Shown here: positions 38,449 through 46,222 of the stretch, piece after piece
Layout of the letters: the number at the start of each line of letters is the position of its first letter
How positions within the stretch are numbered: the stretch's first letter is position 1
Virus record (IMG/VR): IMGVR_UViG_3300005253_000246
Span: 1-46,879 of that record
Reading direction: 5' to 3' (one strand)
DNA length: 46,879 nt
DNA from: a virus
The notes under the pieces: generated by a model
What the model was told of the DNA's origin: nothing
What the model saw: only the letters and a program-made list of their open reading frames with translations
Databases searched by the model: none
Position numbers and translations under genes: made by a program

Positions 38449-38691
38449 ATGTATAGGTTAGATATTTATGTAAATTTTGGTCTTAATGATGAGGAATATG
38501 AAACAGATGAGGAATATGAAACAAAGGAAGAAGCCATTAGAGTGGGCTGGGGAATAATAGACAGTGGCTACTACAGGGAAAGTAGTGATTGGTTAATTTC
38601 CCCACATTATATTAAAAAAATTGTAATTATAGAAATGGAGCAGGAAAATGACACCGAAACTACCAAAGAAAACTCCAAGACAGCTAGCTGA
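38449..38691 (+). CDS. Small acidic protein with a tandem hexapeptide (80 aa)
   Basis: ATG 4 nt after the nuclease stop. The hexapeptide EEYETD is followed by DEEYETKEEA, that is DEEYET twice in tandem (residues ~14-25). A beta-strand segment HYIKKIVIIEME follows. Ends overlapping the next gene by 44 nt. Function unknown; it could be a DNA mimic from its charge. Confidence 0.45.
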   Translation: MYRLDIYVNFGLNDEEYETDEEYETKEEAIRVGWGIIDSGYYRESSDWLISPHYIKKIVIIEMEQENDTETTKENSKTAS

Positions 38692-38836
38692 GGAACATTG
38701 GATGTGGATAGAGGGTATGCTGTTGGAGGAGATGAGGATGAAGATGAAACTGTTTCAGGAAGGATTTATCCATGGATATAAACATGGTAAGGAGGAACAG
38801 AGTGGAGTTTGCACCAGACAGAGAAAGAAACGATAA
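38648..38836 (+). CDS. Small basic/helical protein (62 aa)
   Basis: ATG behind GGAGCAGG, overlapping both neighbours. Reads MTPKLPKKTPRQLAEEHWMW then EGMLLEEMRMKMKLFQEGFI HGYKHGKEEQ, a helical protein whose GFIHGYKHGKE end is common in small phage proteins. Unknown function. Confidence 0.45.
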   Translation: MTPKLPKKTPRQLAEEHWMWIEGMLLEEMRMKMKLFQEGFIHGYKHGKEEQSGVCTRQRKKR

Positions 38837-39596
38837 GGGCTGGATTATTTACCCTTCTGACACAGCGTACAGGAAATCACTATTCCCACCACAGGTGATG
38901 AAGCATCCGGCCAAGATGCAGATGTGGCTGGAGAAGGACATAATAGAATATGTATCCAATCCAGGCGATATAATACTTGACCCATTTGGTGGTACTGGGA
39001 CCCTAATGATAGCCGCACTAATGGGTAGAACAGTCATCCTAATGGATATTGAGGAAAGTTACCATAAACTGCAACAGGAGATACAGTTTACATTAAAGGT
39101 AACTAACCCTGATATGTCCTCAGTAATATTACTCCATGGAGATAACAGGTTCTTACTACCTATACCCTGCAGCCATATTATAACCAGTCCACCATACGCT
39201 GGTGCTATGGATATACGTAAGGTAAGAGAGGGAGAAGAGGGTGATGAATTAGTAGAAGCAGACAGGCAGATGGTGGAATACAGTAAAGATAAAAGGAATA
39301 TCTCCAAACTAAATACCTTCCTCTACAACCAGGCCATGGAGAGAGTATACAAATTATGTTATGAGAGCCTACTACCGGGTGGTACCCTCTCTATAGTTGT
39401 TAAGGATAGGATTGAGAAAGGTAAGAGGGTCTACCTAAGTAAGTGGGTAGACCGGGTATGCAAGAAGATGGGATTCACTGAATATTCTTGGTTTAAGTGG
39501 CAAGCTCCGGGTAGTAGGTTCACCAGTGATAGGAGGGCTAAGGGCCTAGAGACTGTGGATGATGAGGACATAATGATTTATAGGAAGGAGAAGTAA
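38772..39596 (+). CDS. DNA methyltransferase (N4/N6 amino-methylating type)
   Basis: 274 residues, ATG behind AGGAAGGA inside the upstream gene. Motif I is LDPFGGTGTLMIAAL (residues ~69-83) for SAM binding. The catalytic motif IV is ITSPPYAG (~137-144), and the region GGTLSIVVKD corresponds to motif VI-VII. Motif I precedes IV, and the SPPY form is common in N4-cytosine and some N6-adenine enzymes. No cognate restriction gene is present, so it probably protects phage DNA or marks it. The C-terminus (FKWQAPGSRFTSDRRAKGLE) is basic. Confidence 0.85.
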   Translation: MDINMVRRNRVEFAPDRERNDKGWIIYPSDTAYRKSLFPPQVMKHPAKMQMWLEKDIIEYVSNPGDIILDPFGGTGTLMIAALMGRTVILMDIEESYHKLQQEIQFTLKVTNPDMSSVILLHGDNRFLLPIPCSHIITSPPYAGAMDIRKVREGEEGDELVEADRQMVEYSKDKRNISKLNTFLYNQAMERVYKLCYESLLPGGTLSIVVKDRIEKGKRVYLSKWVDRVCKKMGFTEYSWFKWQAPGSRFTSDRRAKGLETVDDEDIMIYRKEK

Positions 39597-39788
39597 ATGA
39601 GCCTGACAGAAATGCTACAAAAGGAACAGGAAATCACCATGCAGTTGGGTGAAATGGAGACCATGGTAGCCAGGAAAATATTTGCTGATTGGTTATCTAA
39701 GGTAGAACTACCGACATATCATACTCTAACTATCAATGCTACTGAGGCTATAAGGGAGTTACTGGTTACTTTGGTAAATGAGTTATAA
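39597..39788 (+). CDS. Small helical protein (63 aa)
   Basis: ATG directly after the methyltransferase stop (TAAATG). Reads MSLTEMLQKEQEITMQLGEM ETMVARKIF, mostly helical with coiled-coil spacing. Unknown; position suggests replication-associated. Confidence 0.5.
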   Translation: MSLTEMLQKEQEITMQLGEMETMVARKIFADWLSKVELPTYHTLTINATEAIRELLVTLVNEL

Positions 39789-39797
39789 GGAGTAGAC

Positions 39798-39992
39798 ATG
39801 AAAATACAACCAGTTGCAATCAACCATATATTAATATATCTGGATAACGGTGAAACATTAGATATAAACGATGGCACACTCACACCAAGCGGTGGCACAT
39901 TAAATATGGTTCTGCCACCACCAACAGACAGGTTTATGGTTGTTAAGGAAAACAATTCCGAACTAATAAAAATTGAGTTCAAAAGGAGATAG
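39798..39992 (+). CDS. Small beta-rich protein (64 aa)
   Basis: ATG behind AAGGAGT. Short strands around GETLDINDGTLTPSGGTLNM and VVKENNSELIKIEFKR. Ends immediately before the polymerase start (the AAAGGAG inside its last codons is the polymerase ribosome binding site). Unknown. Confidence 0.5.
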   Translation: MKIQPVAINHILIYLDNGETLDINDGTLTPSGGTLNMVLPPPTDRFMVVKENNSELIKIEFKRR

Positions 39993-41666
39993 ATGTACTT
40001 CGCTCATGATACCGAATCTCAGTTCTATTACCTTGGTGAGGAACAGCCAGGCCCAAGAGTCCTAAACAAGTGGCTGGTTGATTCACCACCTCATATCATA
40101 GGGCTTGACGTGGAGACTATTTCACTCAAGGAGCGGATAGCTATTGGAATCAGCATAGCACCTGCACCTAATGTTTGTTTCTACTTCCCACTATTTCCAG
40201 TGGAATCTCCTGTTACTCCCTGGAATCTACTTAAAGACCCTAAGGTTATGAAGGTTATCCACAACGCTATCTTCGACCTAAGTGTGCTGGATGAATTTGA
40301 TATAGACCTGGAGAATATAGCTGATACCAATGTTATGTCCAGACTCCTATGCCATAAGTTCAATGGGCTATCTGACCTAGGCTGGGTACATAACATGGAG
40401 GTACATGAGGTTAAGGAACTACTCAAGGAACACAACGCTAAGATAATGCTGGATATGCCTCCGGATGTGGTAGCCAGAAAATGTATGCAGGACTCTATGG
40501 CATCCCTCAAGTTGTATTGGGAGTTTCTACCTCAGACCAACCTGGAATACTTCAATGTGGAAATGCAGACCATACCTATTATGATTAGGATGGCAGATAA
40601 GGGGTTGCTTATAGACCACAAGGTGAGGCAGAGGTTGGAGGTAGAACTAGAGGAGGGTGTGGATGCCTACCAGCTAGCCTGTGAGAAGAGTGAGGCATTC
40701 AACCCTGGTTCACCACAACAGGTGAGTTGGATACTAGCCAAGCGTGGTTCCTATGATGTGTTTGGTAGGTTACCATTCACCAGAGATAAATATGGTAGAA
40801 GTACAGGTAAGCTATCTACAGCCAAAGAAGTATTGCAGAAGATGGTTGACCCACTGGCCCAGCTAGTGTTGAATTACCGAACGGTGAAGTATGTACTCAG
40901 CCACTATGTAGTACCATGGGCCGAGGAAGAAAGAGCTACTACTAGGTACCACCTAGATGCTATCACTGGGAGGCCATCCAGCACTAACCCTAATATGCAG
41001 AATATACCTGGGATAAAATCACCGACAGGGTACAATGCTAGAGCCATGCTGTTACCTGATTCTGGTACTTGGACTGATATGGATTTCTCACAGCTGGAGT
41101 TAAGGATACTTGCCAACCTCTCTCAGGATAGGGAAATGCTACACATATATGAGACCGAGGGAGACATACACCAATACACAGCCGACTTCTTGGGGATACA
41201 GAGGCCACCAGCAAAGAATACAGCCTTTGCTATGATATATGGAGGGACAGACTCAACCATAGCAGAGACGGCCCATGTACCAATCCAGAGAGCTAAACAA
41301 TTAAAGGAAGCATGGTTTAATTTATATCCACAGGCTGGTGACTATATCCAGACCATGCAGGAGGATGTTAAGAGAGGTAGAAATATAGCCACTACCATGT
41401 TTGGTAGGAACATGAGGCTACCGGCAGATGATGAGGAAAGTCTGGATGCCAGACAGAGGAAAAGTATTAACTACCCTATCCAAGGTACTGCTGCGGATAT
41501 ACTCAAGCGTGCCCTGATTCACTGTAGGGATATGGATATTAGGTTACAAGTCCACGATGAGTTACTTATTGATGGGATAGTCCTACCAGATAAGTTCAGT
41601 GGACTAGAGAACATAGCTAAATTCAGGACACCAATAGAAATAAGATATTTGGAGAGGTGGGAATAA
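39993..41666 (+). CDS. Family A DNA polymerase with 3'-5' exonuclease
   Basis: 557 residues, ATG behind AAAAGGAG. The exonuclease domain shows GLDVETIS with Asp39/Glu41, HNAIFDLSVL, and CMQDSMASL near residue 170; the last lacks the usual Tyr, so proofreading may be altered. The polymerase domain shows motif A MDFSQLELRILA with Asp364, motif B RPPAKNTAFAMIYGG with Lys408 and Phe412 (the position-762 equivalent), and motif C LQVHDELLID with Asp522. It is short for the family and has no 5' nuclease domain, typical of phage replicases. It replicates the phage genome with the RepA-like helicase and probable SSB upstream. Confidence 0.95.
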   Translation: MYFAHDTESQFYYLGEEQPGPRVLNKWLVDSPPHIIGLDVETISLKERIAIGISIAPAPNVCFYFPLFPVESPVTPWNLLKDPKVMKVIHNAIFDLSVLDEFDIDLENIADTNVMSRLLCHKFNGLSDLGWVHNMEVHEVKELLKEHNAKIMLDMPPDVVARKCMQDSMASLKLYWEFLPQTNLEYFNVEMQTIPIMIRMADKGLLIDHKVRQRLEVELEEGVDAYQLACEKSEAFNPGSPQQVSWILAKRGSYDVFGRLPFTRDKYGRSTGKLSTAKEVLQKMVDPLAQLVLNYRTVKYVLSHYVVPWAEEERATTRYHLDAITGRPSSTNPNMQNIPGIKSPTGYNARAMLLPDSGTWTDMDFSQLELRILANLSQDREMLHIYETEGDIHQYTADFLGIQRPPAKNTAFAMIYGGTDSTIAETAHVPIQRAKQLKEAWFNLYPQAGDYIQTMQEDVKRGRNIATTMFGRNMRLPADDEESLDARQRKSINYPIQGTAADILKRALIHCRDMDIRLQVHDELLIDGIVLPDKFSGLENIAKFRTPIEIRYLERWE

Positions 41667-41857
41667 TGCAAGAGCTTATTGATAAGGAAGTCCATGTTAT
41701 ATTTAATAGATTAGCCCGAGGAGAACATTATAACGATTACCTCAATGGTGTACTATTGGCAATCACACCCGAAGGTATAAAGATTTCACTCCATGGAGGC
41801 TCACCTGGAGAGTGGTTCCCAATGATAAGTATTAAAAGTGTAAGGGAGAAACTATAA
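41666..41857 (+). CDS. Small protein after the polymerase (63 aa)
   Basis: Start taken at the ATG overlapping the polymerase stop (TAATG) behind GGAGAGG; a GTG slightly upstream is also open. Reads MQELIDKEVHVIFNRLARGE then GVLLAITPEGIKISLHGGSP, an Sm-like or small beta-barrel pattern. Unknown. Confidence 0.5.
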   Translation: MQELIDKEVHVIFNRLARGEHYNDYLNGVLLAITPEGIKISLHGGSPGEWFPMISIKSVREKL

Positions 41858-42052
41858 ATGGGAATGATATATCAGTTTCGTTGTCCAATGCACGGACTAT
41901 TTGAGGTAGAACAGCCAATGCACCAAACCCATGAGGCTTTGTGTTCTATATGCCAATCACCTACATGGAGGGTATATAGCCCACTTGCTCATTATTGGAG
42001 TAATCCCAAACCACTTTATCATAAGGATGGGAGCTACGAGGAGAAGTATTAG
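41858..42052 (+). CDS. FmdB-like zinc-ribbon protein (64 aa)
   Basis: ATG directly after the previous stop. Reads MGMIYQFRCPMHGLFEVEQP then ALCSICQSPTWRVYSPLAHY: C-x2-H ... C-x2-C, the FmdB/regulatory zinc-ribbon plan (Y.F.C..HG.FE......C..C). Last gene of the rightward arm. Its TAG interlocks with the stop of the convergent structural gene, with no terminator between. Confidence 0.65.
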   Translation: MGMIYQFRCPMHGLFEVEQPMHQTHEALCSICQSPTWRVYSPLAHYWSNPKPLYHKDGSYEEKY

Positions 42053-43683
42053 GCAGGTTGTCTCACCGGAACACTAACTATCCTCTTCCTATACTCAGCC
42101 TTGGACTCCAATATCCTGTTAAACTCACCTAACCTAATCTGTGCCTCGGCACGGAACCTATCCGCCAGTAACATATCATTAGCCACAGTCTCCTGGTATT
42201 GACCGGCTTGGGCTATGAAGTCCTCAGCTATACGGTCATAACCTGCTGATTGCTCAACATGGGACCTGAGGTCAGATAGTCTAGCGGCAAACTCCTGGGC
42301 ATAACCTATAGCTGCTTGTGTCCTAACCTGGGCTATAGATACCCAAGCCCTAGCGTAGTCAGAACCTAAGGCAGGAACACTCTCACCATCGTTCAGTTGG
42401 TTTATCAGGTTCTCATATTTCTTCAATGCCTCCTCGGCACTATCAGGGGTGGCAGCACCAAGGTCAGTAGTATCTACCTCATCCAGGTAGGAGTTCATAG
42501 CATCTATGGCAGTAACCATCTTAGTCCTCAGGTTGGCGGCATCATCGGTTATGTCCTTCATCATCTCAGCAGCGTCCTCACCGGAGTTGTTGTCTAAATA
42601 CTGTTTGGCGCTGGTAAGTGCTGTCCTTACACTAGCCAGGTCTGTAACCGACTGGAGTTCATACTGCAAAGCCTCTATCATTAGGGCATACCCAGCTGCA
42701 CCTATAGATATTACTTGGTCTAGGTATTCCGGATAACTACCAGGCCCAGTCTCTGTAGGTGGTCCATGCCTCATCTCATAGTAGATGGCTATATGTTCAC
42801 CATCCAAGAGGGCTTCTTGGGATACACCTGGTCTGGGACTACCTATGGTCATCATGTTTTCCCAGATAGTAAAGGCTGCGGATTGGTCTGGTGTTTTACC
42901 TAACCTATAGAGTACCTTAACTATCCTGGTTACTACCGGCATGATGGCTGATATGTCTATGGACTTCTCGTGCTTATCATAGTTGGCGTAGTAGGTAGTA
43001 CCGGCTACCATGTCGCCACCGGATATAATGTTTATCCGACCGTTAGAGTAGTCCATCTCATAATCATCATCAAGGTCGAATTTGGTTCCTGACTTGCCTG
43101 AGGCTGAATATATACTCTCAGAGCCAGACTCCACAGGGTTGTCTAGCTGCATCCAGACACCAGTGATAACACCATATCCAACACTTATAGTATCACCAGG
43201 ACCATTACCATCTATCTCATTAAGCTCCACCTGGATAATCGACCTAAAGTAAACCTTACCTGTCTGAACTTTACCATTGTACCTATAGAATCTTTCCTCC
43301 CTATATACACCGTCAATGTCTGTACCCTTAATAATTAGGGTCATCCTGGATATACTGTTATTGGCATCAGTTAGTGTTACCTTCAATGGACGTGGTATAT
43401 CAGGGAAAAGATTTGCTATAGTTATTGTGCCACCATCTACCTCATTCTCTATACTTATGGCATTAACCATGCTGGTATCAGACTGTGCTGCTGATGTGGT
43501 AAAGGTATTATCCGTTACCTTATTTCTATAGGTTAGCTCATATATCCTTTCCCTTGGTAAATGCCTACTTAGGTCATCTACAGCCCTATCTATACAGCGG
43601 TTGATTTCTGCTTTGGATATATCAGTATCAAGTACCATCTTTAGGTCAATTATTATCAAAGCCCTAAGTTCAGTTAAGTCCAT
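42049..43683 (-). CDS. Virion protein with connector-like N-terminus and coiled-coil C-terminus (544 aa)
   Basis: ATG behind GGAGGTTAAT. The N-terminal ~60 residues (LRALIIIDLKMVLDTDISKA EINRCIDRAVDDLS) resemble head-tail adaptor helices. Residues ~60-260 are beta-rich, with GRINIISGGDMVAGTTYYAN typical of structural domains. The C-terminal ~200 residues form a long coiled coil (MMKDITDDAANLRTKMVTAI and later). It may be an elongated vertex or tail-fibre-attachment protein. The last gene of the late operon in transcription order. Confidence 0.65.
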   Translation of the reverse strand: MDLTELRALIIIDLKMVLDTDISKAEINRCIDRAVDDLSRHLPRERIYELTYRNKVTDNTFTTSAAQSDTSMVNAISIENEVDGGTITIANLFPDIPRPLKVTLTDANNSISRMTLIIKGTDIDGVYREERFYRYNGKVQTGKVYFRSIIQVELNEIDGNGPGDTISVGYGVITGVWMQLDNPVESGSESIYSASGKSGTKFDLDDDYEMDYSNGRINIISGGDMVAGTTYYANYDKHEKSIDISAIMPVVTRIVKVLYRLGKTPDQSAAFTIWENMMTIGSPRPGVSQEALLDGEHIAIYYEMRHGPPTETGPGSYPEYLDQVISIGAAGYALMIEALQYELQSVTDLASVRTALTSAKQYLDNNSGEDAAEMMKDITDDAANLRTKMVTAIDAMNSYLDEVDTTDLGAATPDSAEEALKKYENLINQLNDGESVPALGSDYARAWVSIAQVRTQAAIGYAQEFAARLSDLRSHVEQSAGYDRIAEDFIAQAGQYQETVANDMLLADRFRAEAQIRLGEFNRILESKAEYRKRIVSVPVRQPA

Positions 43684-43692
43684 ATTAACCTC

Positions 43693-44508
43693 CTAACCAT
43701 TTTCCTCACACCAACCATCAATACGACAGGCAGTATCCATGGCTGCACTAGATACCACTGATACCTTAACATCAGCCTTCGCAGGTACTTGTATAGGTAT
43801 GTCAAGAGGTAGTGGCATAGTACCCACCTGCAAATGTGAAATATCCTTAACATTAAAAACACCTGGTAACAGAAGTCCATGAAAGCTGGATGTTGCTCTC
43901 AGGAAGAACTCCGAAGTCCTGTTAGCTCCAGTAGATATTGCGCCTGTTGCCCACTTGGTTATATAAAAAGTAAGGCCTTTTGGTACTGTCCATACCCCAG
44001 TTAGAGAGGTATTGATACCAGCCCTAATCCTAGTATACTCTACTGTACTATCTGTACTTTCAAGGGTAATGGCACCAGCAGCAACTCCTCCACTACCAAC
44101 AGTCAAGGAGTGCATATTCTGTACCCTCAATATATTAGTAGCCACTGTATTTACTGGATTCTGACCATTCAGGGTAACTATCTCATCCTTCTGTTTATAT
44201 TCATCATCCAGATAGTGTATCATAACCTTTTGGACACCAGACCCAGCAGAGGCATCATCAATACTACCGGACACCACCTCCATCTGGATACCACCAGCAG
44301 CAGGGAATACATAGATTCCGCTAGTTGTACCTTCCCACATATCCTCTAACGAGGTACTGGTATCATCGTTATTTCCTATAATATGTATAGGAACTGCACC
44401 CTTAACTTTGCCTCTCGATACATCAAAGAGGAAGTCACGATTCCTAAACAGTACATCAAAGGACCGCTGCTTACCATCAGAGGTTACGTAATCCACAGGG
44501 GTAGTCAT
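43693..44508 (-). CDS. Putative tail or receptor-interaction structural protein (271 aa)
   Basis: ATG coupled to the upstream stop. Contains IHIIGNNDDTSTSLEDMWEG, then GIYVFPAAGGIQMEVVSGSI DDASAGSGVQKVMIHYLDDE and EIVTLNGQNPVNTVATNILR VQNM. This EDmW.G...Y.FP..a....VS....D..aG.G...V.I..LD....E..E..TLNG pattern recurs in structural proteins of environmental tailed phages. The protein is beta-rich throughout. The exact location in the particle is not known. Confidence 0.65.
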   Translation of the reverse strand: MTTPVDYVTSDGKQRSFDVLFRNRDFLFDVSRGKVKGAVPIHIIGNNDDTSTSLEDMWEGTTSGIYVFPAAGGIQMEVVSGSIDDASAGSGVQKVMIHYLDDEYKQKDEIVTLNGQNPVNTVATNILRVQNMHSLTVGSGGVAAGAITLESTDSTVEYTRIRAGINTSLTGVWTVPKGLTFYITKWATGAISTGANRTSEFFLRATSSFHGLLLPGVFNVKDISHLQVGTMPLPLDIPIQVPAKADVKVSVVSSAAMDTACRIDGWCEENG

Positions 44509-44774
44509 TGTTCCATATCTTCCTTATCTATATTAGCGTTGGATAGACTAGCAAGGTGGAGTCTGGCTAACCTCATCTCGGTGATGAGTTCCCTTAATTC
44601 AATAATCATTTCGGCTAACTTCTCTTCCATTACATCCTCCAATATCCTCTCTACTATATTACGGATATAACCAGGTGGAACACTAACAGTCCTTGAATCT
44701 GCATCCTGAGTAATAGTACTGGCTGGCCTACCCTGTTTCTCAACATAAAATTCTGTTAGCTTCTGGCTGGTCAT
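44505..44774 (-). CDS. Coiled-coil linker protein (89 aa)
   Basis: ATGA overlap with A2 upstream and overlap with the next gene. N-terminal Thr/Ser-rich strands (TITQDADSRTVSVPPGYIRN) are followed by a charged coiled coil (VEEMEEKLAEMI-like, residues ~42-78, with ELRELITEMRLARLHLASLS). Likely a small trimeric stalk or adaptor between the adhesin cassette and the downstream structural genes. Confidence 0.55.
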   Translation of the reverse strand: MTSQKLTEFYVEKQGRPASTITQDADSRTVSVPPGYIRNIVERILEDVMEEKLAEMIIELRELITEMRLARLHLASLSNANIDKEDMEQ

Positions 44775-46222
44775 CTGTTCCCACCATCTAACCTTCTACG
44801 CCACCATGCTGCTACCCATCTAGCATAGCCACTACCAGGACTACCAGCATTTTGCCACTCCCTAAAAGTCGGTTGTCTGTTGGTAGGTAGCGGAGTAGGT
44901 GTCCTTGGCGGGACAAATGTTGGAGTAGGCGGTTGTGGTGCAGTCACTCTGGCTGTGGCTCCTGATATAGGTTCAAGTCCAGGCAACTCTATTGGACTGA
45001 TACCGCCTAAATCTGTCTCCCTAAACTTAGCCGTTACAGCCTCGTCTACGGTACTAAATATTTTCTTGGTTATCTCGGGACTATCGGCTGCTTCCTTTAC
45101 ATCCCTCTGTTTATCCGTATCTGGTATAGAAGCCCTAGGTCTGGACAACCATTCAGGAAGCCCAAAGTCTGAGGTCACCTCACCTAAAGCTAGCTCAAGA
45201 GTGTAGACTCCTTCCTTCCTATTATAACGGTGTATCAAATTAGTAACCCTGGTAATAGCTTGTGATGGATACACTCTGCCACCACCACTCTCCTTTGTTA
45301 CAATCTCTACCTTGCCACCATACACAGCTCCTTGGCTATTGATTGCATAGGCTCTCATGTAATAGTGCTTCCCTGCAGTCAGTCCAGTGAAGAGGGAGTC
45401 AAACGAACCAAGTACAGAGATTGCTCCATTATCTACCTGTTGCCACTCACCACTACCACTATCTGTAGTAGTCGGGTCATCTCCTTGCTCTACCTCATCC
45501 AGAACATGACCATGAGCAGTTACATCCGATGAGCCCAAGCTGGTCATTACTCCTTTACCTGTGGCTGTAGTTATCTCAACATCTGTAGCTGCCTGGGTAG
45601 TCACTGTAAGGTCTGCTGTGGAAACAAAAAGCTCATAATCCTCAGTATAGCCAGTTACTGTACCAGCAATACCACTGTTCCAAGCATTTACAACATAGAT
45701 GTATCTAAAGTCCCTCTTTTCAGTATGGAGATTAAATGCCGCCGTGCCCACTGAAACTGTTCTGGCTGCATCAGAAAAGATGGCACAACTAATCCTACCA
45801 AAACTACCAGTAGACTCATCTCTGAAAATTCTAAGGTAATAAGTTGTATCAAGTGATACATCCACACTGCTGGAATACTTGAAGGAGCCATCTACCTCAA
45901 GTACTTCGATTCTGGGCTGACCTGTAACATCCCTAATCCGCACAAATATAAAGAAGAAGATGTCGGCTTCATAGAGGGTTTTTATAAACCCTATATTATT
46001 TGCTAACATCCAAACAGGAACCTGTGTATTTGTATCCATAGCAGTAACATGAATGGTAAGGTCATGAGTAAAGTCACCATTGAAAAAGTTCACACCCTTA
46101 TCAAAAATAACGTAAGCATCCTCGTTTGTAGATAAGGCAGAGAACACAGACCTACTTGACGATTGTGCAAGCCTACCATTAGGGTCCACCTCAGTATAAG
46201 TTAGAAGGTTCTCTTTAGCCAT
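44771..46222 (-). CDS. Adhesin-like virion protein A2 (483 aa)
   Basis: ATG behind AGGAGAA, overlapping the B2 stop (TAATG). The N-terminal ~200 residues form a concanavalin-like beta sandwich (YVIFDKGVNFFNGDFTHDLT, DTTYYLRIFRDESTGSFGRI). Next is a fibronectin III-like repeat (TTATGKGVMTSLGSSDVTAH GHVLDE, GKHYYMRAYAINSQGAVYGG). The conserved ~150-residue tail begins ITRVTNLIHRYNRKEGVYTL and ends Pro/Thr-rich with a Trp/Arg C-terminus (ARWVAAWWRRRLDGG). The tail matches A1 almost exactly, whereas the head domain is unrelated to the DNRLRE-like head of A1. It is therefore a swapped-head paralogue, probably for a different receptor or surface. Confidence 0.8.
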   Translation of the reverse strand: MAKENLLTYTEVDPNGRLAQSSSRSVFSALSTNEDAYVIFDKGVNFFNGDFTHDLTIHVTAMDTNTQVPVWMLANNIGFIKTLYEADIFFFIFVRIRDVTGQPRIEVLEVDGSFKYSSSVDVSLDTTYYLRIFRDESTGSFGRISCAIFSDAARTVSVGTAAFNLHTEKRDFRYIYVVNAWNSGIAGTVTGYTEDYELFVSTADLTVTTQAATDVEITTATGKGVMTSLGSSDVTAHGHVLDEVEQGDDPTTTDSGSGEWQQVDNGAISVLGSFDSLFTGLTAGKHYYMRAYAINSQGAVYGGKVEIVTKESGGGRVYPSQAITRVTNLIHRYNRKEGVYTLELALGEVTSDFGLPEWLSRPRASIPDTDKQRDVKEAADSPEITKKIFSTVDEAVTAKFRETDLGGISPIELPGLEPISGATARVTAPQPPTPTFVPPRTPTPLPTNRQPTFREWQNAGSPGSGYARWVAAWWRRRLDGGNR

